DNA from: Struthio camelus
Lineage: Eukaryota > Chordata > Aves > Struthioniformes > Struthionidae
DNA length: 64,000 bases
Assembly: GCF_040807025.1 (NCBI RefSeq)
Contig: NC_090953.1
Location: 24,846,997 to 24,910,996, forward strand
Reading direction: 5' to 3'
This document shows, piece after piece, positions 59,401-64,000 of this stretch (position 1 is the stretch's first letter; each line of letters starts with the position of its first letter). Under the pieces are notes generated by a model, which saw only the letters and a list, made by a program, of their open reading frames with translations, was not told the origin of the DNA and did no database searches. The position numbers and the translations under genes were made by a program.

Positions 59401-62400
59401 CTGGGGCTTGGATGGAAGGGTGAACAGACGGATGGGTGTTGAGAGGGGTGAGTGGACGGGTGCTGGGGCTTGGATGGAAGGGTGGAGGGGCAGATGGGTG
59501 TTGAGAGGGGTGAGTGGACGGGTGCTGGGGCTTGGATGGAAGGGTGAATGGACGGATGGGTGTTGGGAGGGGTGAGTGGACGGGTGCTGGGGCTTGGATG
59601 GAAGGGTGAATGGACGGATGGGTGTTGAGAGGGGTGAGTGGACGGGTGCTGGGGCTTGGATGGAAGGGTGAATGGACGGATGGGTGTTGAGAGGGGTGAG
59701 TGGACGGGTGCTGGGGCTTGGATGGAAGGGTGGAGGGGCAGATGGGTGTTGGGAGGGGTGAGTGGACAGGTGTTGGGGCTTGGATGGAAGGGTGGAGGGG
59801 CAGATGGGTGTTGGGAGGGGTGAGTGGACGGGTGCTGGGGCTTGGATGGAAGGGTGGAGGGGCAGATGGGTGTTGGGAGGGGTGAGTGGACGGGTGTTGG
59901 GGCTTGGATGGAAGGGTGGAGGGGCAGATGGGTGTTGAGAGGGGTGAGTGGACGGGTGCTGGGGCTTGGATGGAAGGGTGGAGGGGCAGATGGGTGTTGA
60001 GAGGGGTGAGTGGACGGGTGCTGGGGCTTGGATGGAAGGGTGAATGGACGGATGGGTGTTGAGAGGGGTGAGTGGACGGGTGTTGGGGCTTGGATGGAAG
60101 GGTGAATGGACGGATGGGTGTTGAGAGGGGTGAGTGGACGGGTGTTGGGGCTTGGATGGAAGGGTGAATGGACGGATGGGTGTTGAGGGGGTGAGTGGAC
60201 GGGTGTTGGGGCTTGGATGGAAGGGTGGAGGGGCAGATGGGTGTTGGGATGGGTGAGTGGACGGGTGCTGGGGCTTGGATGGAAGGGTGGAGGGGCAGAT
60301 GGGTGTTGAGAGGGGTGAGTGGACGGGTGCTGGGGCTTGGATGGAAGGGTGGAGGGGCAGATGGGTGTTGGGAGGGGTGAGTGGACAGGTGTTGGGGCTT
60401 GGATGGAAGGGTGAATGGACGGATGGGTGTTGGGAGGGGTGAGTGGAGGGGTGTTGGGGCTTGGATGGAAGGGTGGAGGGGCAGATGGGTGTTGGGAGGG
60501 GTGAGTGGACGGGTGCTGGGGCTTGGATGGAAGGGTGGAGGGGCAGATGGGTGTTGGGAGGGGCGGCTGTGTGGGTGCTGGGATGGGCGAAAGGGTGGAC
60601 GGGTGGGTGTCAGGGGCATGGAAGGCAGGAGGGTGGTGGGGGCGTTGGGATGGGTGTTCGGAGGGGTGTTGTGGGGATGGGCCGTGCAGGAGGGATCTGA
60701 GCAGGGGTGCGGGTGGCCGCCGCGGCGGAGGCGGCACACACGGCGCCGCGGGGCCGGGGCGATGCCGCCGGCGGCGAAAGCCCCTTTCTGGGGGGGGCGC
60801 GAGGGCCGGGTGGGTTTCTCCCGCGGCCCTCGGGCAGGTTCGCCGGGCCCCGAGGCCTGACATTTATAAACATCAGCCGGTCCCAGAGAATCGATACCGT
60901 TTAATAACCGGCGAGCGAAGAGGAGAGACGCATCAAAATGACATTCTGCGGCTCCCTAAATGTTATTCTAAATCAAACTCGCTGCCTTTTTATTACGTTA
61001 AGCATATAGCATCGGGCCCGGGAAATACAGTCCATCAAAGGCCATCGCGCTAGTAAAGGTGATTGGCAGCTCGGTGTTGGGGGGGCAGCGCCTGTTTCCC
61101 CCCCCCCCCGAAAACGGCCTTCCCTCCTCCCCGCTGCCCTGTGCCGGCGGGGTCCGGCCTCCCCCAGCAGCTCCGGGGAGGGGCGAGGGGGCCGCATCCC
61201 ACGGGGGCTGGGGGCCGCCTTGCCCCCCCCCCCGAATCTCGGGGCCGAGCGCTGCCCTCCGGCAGCCTTCTGGGCGTGGGGCGGGCCGGATGCGGCGGCG
61301 GTGCGGGACCCCCGCGCCCCGGGGTACCCCCCGGCACCCCTCCGCCGCCGCCGCGGAGCATCCCTGGCGGCCGCTGCCGTTTCTTCCCCGCGTTTCCCTG
61401 GAGACGAGGCGGTTGCTGTGGAAACCTCCCTCCTCTTCGTTATCCTTCCTCTTCGTTAGCGCGGCTGGCACTGCCCCCCCATGCAGCACCCGGGCGCCGG
61501 CCGAGCCCCCACGGGCCCGGGGCGGTTTCGTTCCCGTGGTGCGGAGGCGGCTGTGCGTGTGGCTGGCGGTGCGCACGCCTGTGCCCCTCCGGTGAGGGCT
61601 GCCTCCAGGGTGTATCCGTCCGCCTGTGCGCGTGCATTTGCTCCACCCAGCGGGTGTGCACGCTTGCAGTAACGGTGTAGCCACACGCGCGTGCCAGAGC
61701 GACGTGGGCAGGGGGTGTCGGCAGGCACGCGGGGTACCTCTGCCTCGTCTATCCAGCTGTGCCCCGCACCATGCACGGGGGGCCGTCTGCCTGCAGTCGC
61801 GGTGTTCACGCGTGTGTCTGCCCACGCGGGCCGCCCCGCTCCTGCCCGGAGCCGGTCACGCGTGTCGGCTCGGTGTTGCCGTGGCGACCCCATCCGGCAC
61901 ATGGCCCCGCTCCCGCGGCAACGCAGGGGAAGCACGCTTGTTGCCATGGAAACTGCCGACTGTAGCTTTGAGGAAGAACGGGGTGGGGGGGAAGGAAGCA
62001 GGGAGAGGACGGGATGGAAGGAGACATGGCTCGGCGGGGCACCGGCTCATGCCAGCCGCCTGGCGGCCCCCGCCTGGCCGCACAACCGTGGCGCTTGCGC
62101 CCTACAGCCGTGTGTGCGCCTGTGCACCGCCCTGGTCACTTGTCACCCCACGGCGCGGAGCGTCAAGCGCCGTTAGCCGGCGGGCGAGCGAAGCCCTGTC
62201 TCACCCGGCACCCGATTAAATCAGGTGGCCGAGCGGAAAGCCCGTCAGGCGGATGCGGGGTGTGAGAGGGACCATCGGGGGGTGTCAGCCGCCCGGCCCT
62301 GCTCAGCGTCGCTCGCTGCCTCCTCCGCAGCCCTTTGCGGTCGAGGGAAGCGGGCCCGGGGCCAAGGCCGGCCCGGGGCGGCCGGCCCCGGCGCCCTCCG

Positions 62401-62941
62401 GCTCCCCGGCGCCCTCCGGGCGGCTCGCCTCCGCTCTCCCAGTTCTCCCAGTGCCTCAGCTTTACTGGCCGCCGGGAGGCGATGGACGGGCCGCGCGGCG
62501 GAGCTTTAATTGACTGTAATAGCCCTCAAAAGGCATCGCCAGCTTCTCCTCACCCGCCGATCTATTAGCGGGATGGACAGGCGGGTGCTGGAGCCCCGGC
62601 GGCGCGGACGGAGCCCCTAAAATGCTGCCAGCTGTGGGGGGGCCGGCGCTGAGCCCCCCAACCCTGAACAGCCCAAGGGGCGCTGCCCAGTCCGGTGTGC
62701 ACAGGAAGTCCAGGCCTCTTCTTGCAGGTGACCGTGCCGGGGCAGCTGGTTTCTCCGAGCCGCTTCCCAGCCGTGTGCTAGGCAGGCGCCAAATCCCGGC
62801 CTGGACTCGTGCCCCTCCTGGAAGGGGTCCGTGGGGCGCAGCAGGCCGTGGTGCCCCCCAACCCACCGCCCGCTCCCGGTTGTGTTTTGCAGATGAACCG
62901 CCCCATCCAGGTGAAGCCGGCGGACAGCGAGGGCCGAGGAG
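50197..62941 (+). CDS. CELF6: CELF6, CUG-BP/Elav-like RNA-binding protein (exons 1-3, 3' part beyond window)
   Basis: CELF proteins bind UGU/GU-rich RNA and control splicing, stability and translation; CELF6 is mainly neuronal. Exons 50197-50479, 52777-52859 and 62893-62941 (283, 83 and 49 nt) give 138 codons plus one base. The sizes 83 and 49 are, from memory, those of the CELF family. RRM1 spans about residues 48-121 with LFVGQI (RNP2) and KGCAFLTY (RNP1, across the exon 1-2 junction). The sequence around RRM1 is also very close to CELF3, 4 and 5; CELF6 is chosen because HEXA is its neighbour in other vertebrates. RRM2, the divergent linker and RRM3 lie to the right. Intron 2 is 10 kb and contains a probable alternative first exon at 55761. 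Confidence 0.9.
50560..52150. repeat. Minisatellite with 133-bp higher-order unit, CELF6 intron 1
   Basis: The monomer is about 33 bases, of the type GCCTGGGTGAGGGCACCTGC plus a G-rich spacer. At the 5' end three nearly identical 133-bp units follow each other: about 50625-50757, 50758-50890 and 50891-51023. Each is made of about four monomers and includes AGGGTTAGGGG and GAGATAGGGACACCCATGTG. Beyond 51.02 kb the monomers are shuffled and more diverged. The plus strand (CELF6 sense) is the G-rich one. Confidence 0.9.
52515..52630. promoter_or_regulatory. AT-rich candidate enhancer in CELF6 intron 1
   Basis: About 115 bases of complex, AT-rich sequence lie inside more than 75 percent GC surroundings. 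They hold TTAATACTTAATCAGCTG (with an E-box CAGCTG), GCCAATATT, an ATCGAT cluster and ATTCATTAAATATTGA. The complexity and isolation suggest purifying selection. Confidence 0.45.
52777..52859 (+). CDS. CELF6: CELF6 exon 2
   Basis: Eighty-three bases, phase 1 to phase 0. It encodes [20 protein letters not shown] then EQKTLPG, completing RRM1 with the RNP1 motif. Acceptor ccgcag, donor GGG|gtaagt. Confidence 0.96.
53715..53830. promoter_or_regulatory. AT-rich candidate enhancer in CELF6 intron 2
   Basis: The island reads AAATAAATATTTAATTATTC, then AAAATCGATAG, a GGTTGGCTGAGTAAAG block and CCCATAAATTTT. It is enclosed by CpG-rich DNA. It contains homeodomain-like and Cut/Onecut-like (ATCGAT) motifs. 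No coding sense. Confidence 0.4.
54205..55160. repeat. CA/CG-rich minisatellite with 184-bp tandem duplication
   Basis: Nearly a kilobase of GCACACACCTGCACGTGGC-like units with alternating purine and pyrimidine. A 184-bp block starting at 54778 is repeated almost exactly from 54962 to about 55110. The composition, with long (CA)n and (CG)n stretches, is favourable for Z-DNA. Both strands are free of stops in several frames, which produces spurious ORFs of up to 1110 codons. Confidence 0.9.
55160..55760 (+). promoter_or_regulatory. CELF6: Internal CpG-island promoter of CELF6 (candidate)
   Basis: A CpG-saturated segment with GC boxes (for example GGGGCGGGGC at about 55316-55325) precedes the candidate alternative first exon at 55761. 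Most of its 3' half is a pentamer array that would form the 5' UTR. There is no TATA box. Confidence 0.45.
55452..55756. repeat. GGGCC/GAGCC pentanucleotide array
   Basis: About 60 in-register pentamers, chiefly GGGCC and GAGCC with some GAACC, GAGCG and ACCCG, end only a few bases before the ATG at 55761. If transcribed, the leader would be strongly structured. In several places GAGCG+GGGCC creates GGGGCC hexamers. Confidence 0.92.
55761..55844 (+). CDS. CELF6: Candidate alternative first coding exon of CELF6
   Basis: An ATG directly after the pentamer array opens 28 codons: [20 protein letters not shown] followed by GSKMLCIE, then a consensus donor GAG|gtaggg. The exon is 84 nt and ends in phase 0. 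CELF6 exon 3 starts in phase 0 with ATG-AAC-CGC, so direct splicing would give an in-frame protein that lacks RRM1 but keeps RRM2 and RRM3. The CpG-island setting supports a real promoter. The peptide itself is not one I recognise securely. It could also be a first exon of an unrelated transcript. Confidence 0.5.
55990..57150. repeat. GT-rich / GGGTGT low-complexity tract
   Basis: About 1.1 kb of degenerate GTGTGCGG and GGGGGTGTG motifs without a fixed period, G-rich on the plus strand. On RNA the (GU)n-rich sense strand resembles CELF-protein binding sites (UGU-rich), which is notable inside a CELF gene. Otherwise nothing is recognised here. Confidence 0.8.
57448..57467. repeat. 8-bp hairpin
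   Basis: CGTATTTC and GAAATACG are exact reverse complements around GGCT. The site lies in CpG-rich sequence of CELF6 intron 2. It may be chance. Confidence 0.8.
58466..60563. repeat. 62-bp minisatellite, 33 complete copies
   Basis: The unit begins TGGACGGGTGCTGGGGCTTG and continues GATGGAAGGGTG, a variable nonamer, ATGGGTGTTG and AGAGGGGTGAG. Unit starts are at 58524, 58586 and so on to 60506, with a partial copy before. Three variant classes can be read at the nonamer: A (AATGGACGG), B (GAGGGGCAG) and C (AACAGACGG). Two copies (starting 59082 and 60135) lack one base. As 62 is not a multiple of three, the frame rotates. The minus strand has no stops in the repeat, hence spurious ORFs of 768 and 848 codons. 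Confidence 0.97.
60860..61065. promoter_or_regulatory. AT-rich candidate enhancer after the 62-bp array
   Basis: About 200 bases of complex, balanced sequence (for example GACATTTATAAACATCAGCC, GAATCGATACCGTTTAATAA, CCATCAAAGGCCATC, GGTGATTGGCAG) sit between a minisatellite and a G/C-homopolymer-rich stretch. CATCAAAGG resembles a TCF/LEF site. Confidence 0.4.
62893..62941 (+). CDS. CELF6: CELF6 exon 3
   Basis: Forty-nine bases, starting in phase 0 and ending in phase 1 (GGAG|gtaggt). It encodes [16 protein letters not shown], the linker after RRM1 that is almost invariant across CELF3 to CELF6. Acceptor tgttttgcag. Confidence 0.96.
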
Positions 62942-64000
62942 GTAGGTACCCCCCGCCGCGGCTCGGCCCTGCCTGGGCGATGGGACCGCCGCGGGACAGA
63001 GGGGACGGCGGAGGCCGGCGGCGGGGGGGGGGACGGATGGACGGAGGGACGGCGCGGCGAGTCCCGCGCTGCGGTGCTGCGAGGGTTGGGGCCGTGGGGC
63101 CGCGGAGGCGGCGAGGGCTGCGAGGGCTGTTCGTCCGCAGAGGAAGCGGTGCAAGGAGCCGGCTGTGCCGCTAGCGTCCCGATGAACGGGCGGGCGACGA
63201 ACGTCCTGACGTCCAGGCTGGGCCGGGCGCCGGCGCGCCCGTCTCCGACAGCCTCTCGCTGGGAAGGGCAGGGGCGGCGGTGGGGGGCTGAGGCCTGGCG
63301 CCGCTCGTGACACCAGTGAGACCTGCGGCTGCGGCCGGGGTTGGCGGGGGCCGCCGCGTGTCCGCGGCGCGACAGCCGGCGGTACGAAATCCCTCTGGCC
63401 GGGGGAAGCACCCGCGCGTTCAGAGCGAGGCACCGTTGTTAAACACGACTGCGCTGGTGCGAGCGCGTCCCGGAGGGAGCCGCTGACCGAACGTCGTCGG
63501 TGAGGGATTACGAATCGGTGGGCGAGAGCTCCGGCGCATCCCGGGAGAGGGATGCTCCCGCGCCCGGCCCGCTCCTCCCGGCCCGCCTCGGCCCGGCGAT
63601 GGCTTATGTTTAACCAGGCAGCCTCTGAGCCCTGTTCCCTTAACTACTTGTCGCAGTACCTTAACGGGCAGAGCATTAGTCGTCTCCTGCCATTATTTAT
63701 TTATTTCCCTGGCAACGCTCTGACAAGGCACCTTATTTTCTTTGTCAAATGCCATTAGCGCGCGGCGCGAGCGGGCGGCCGCGCAAGACGGATGCTGGTA
63801 ATAATCATGAAATCCTCATCATTTACTCTCCCTTCTCTCGCGTTTGGGTTATTTACGTCCGCCGGGCACGGCCGGAGGCTGCGGGTCGTTCCGACAGTCA
63901 ATCACACGAATGCAATTGCCGGCGTTCAGCGGGCTCGCGGGCTGACTCGGTTCGCCGGCGGCGCCGGGCTCCTCCGTCCCGGTGCCGGAAGAGCCCCGGG
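62942..64000 (+). other. CELF6: CELF6 intron 3 (partial)
   Basis: The sequence is CpG-rich to about 63.6 kb, then holds AT-rich islands at 63600-63760 and 63790-63860 and a shorter one near 63895-63925. These resemble conserved noncoding elements. No coding exon is recognised before the window ends. Confidence 0.75.

Larger units (their letters stand above)
52860..62892 (+). other. CELF6: CELF6 intron 2
   Basis: A 10-kb intron. In order it holds AT-rich islands in a CpG-rich context (53.4-53.8 kb), a CA/CG-rich minisatellite (54.2-55.15 kb) and a CpG island with a pentamer array and a likely alternative first exon (55.15-55.85 kb). It continues with a GT-rich low-complexity tract (56.0-57.15 kb), another CpG-rich stretch (57.3-58.0 kb) and a 62-bp minisatellite (58.4-60.6 kb). 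Two more AT-rich islands follow (60.86-61.06 and 62.5-62.57 kb). None of the very long ORFs in it is a credible gene. Confidence 0.85.

Noticed and set aside
58466-60563. Resemblance to a CRISPR array (regular 62-bp repeats)
   Set aside because: Units are directly adjacent, with no unique spacers, and the window is a vertebrate genome. It is a minisatellite.
58317-60863. 848- and 768-codon minus-strand ORFs with HPSQHPS-type repeats
   Set aside because: They are translations of the 62-bp minisatellite. Two frames are open at once because the unit has no stop codon in any minus-strand frame, and the frame rotates with each unit.

Overview
This window is vertebrate nuclear DNA, most likely from a bird or another archosaur/sauropsid. 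The genes have many exons with canonical GT-AG introns, several large CpG islands are present, and a CR1 LINE fragment lies in a HEXA intron. The gene order matches the human 15q23 neighbourhood (ARIH1, HEXA, CELF6; human order recalled, not searched). The species cannot be named from the sequence.

Layout. Positions 1-18884 are AT-rich intron 1 of ARIH1, which runs leftwards on the minus strand. Its first coding exon is 18885-19259, with a CpG-island promoter at about 19260-19700. Positions 19.7-30.5 kb separate the divergent ARIH1 and HEXA genes; I recognise no gene there. HEXA, the lysosomal beta-hexosaminidase alpha subunit, is complete on the plus strand: 14 coding exons from 30698 to 44125, 523 codons, with exon sizes nearly identical to human and a probable poly(A) signal at 45628. 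Positions 45.65-49.9 kb are intergenic, with an orphan CpG island at 47-49.3 kb and several AT-rich islands that look like conserved noncoding elements. CELF6, a neuronal CELF-family RNA-binding protein, starts at 50197 on the plus strand and is cut off by the window end after exon 3 (62893-62941). Its introns 1 and 2 are crowded with minisatellites and with candidate regulatory islands.

The genes act in separate pathways: ubiquitin ligation (ARIH1), lysosomal GM2 ganglioside breakdown (HEXA) and RNA splicing or translation control (CELF6). They share location, not function. There is no sign of an operon, defence system or recent foreign insertion.

The points most worth checking are: (1) a CpG-island alternative first exon of CELF6 at 55761-55844 that ends in phase 0, so it would join in frame to exon 3 and bypass RRM1; (2) a 22-bp perfect inverted repeat carrying two CRE-like cores at the ARIH1 promoter; (3) new N-glycan sequons inside both alpha-specific surface loops of HEXA that are linked to GM2 activator binding; (4) an exon-like ORF in ARIH1 intron 1 whose phase fits ARIH1 exon 1; and (5) four different tandem-repeat families within 10 kb of CELF6. 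The very long ORFs in 50-61 kb come from stop-free repeat DNA and are not genes.
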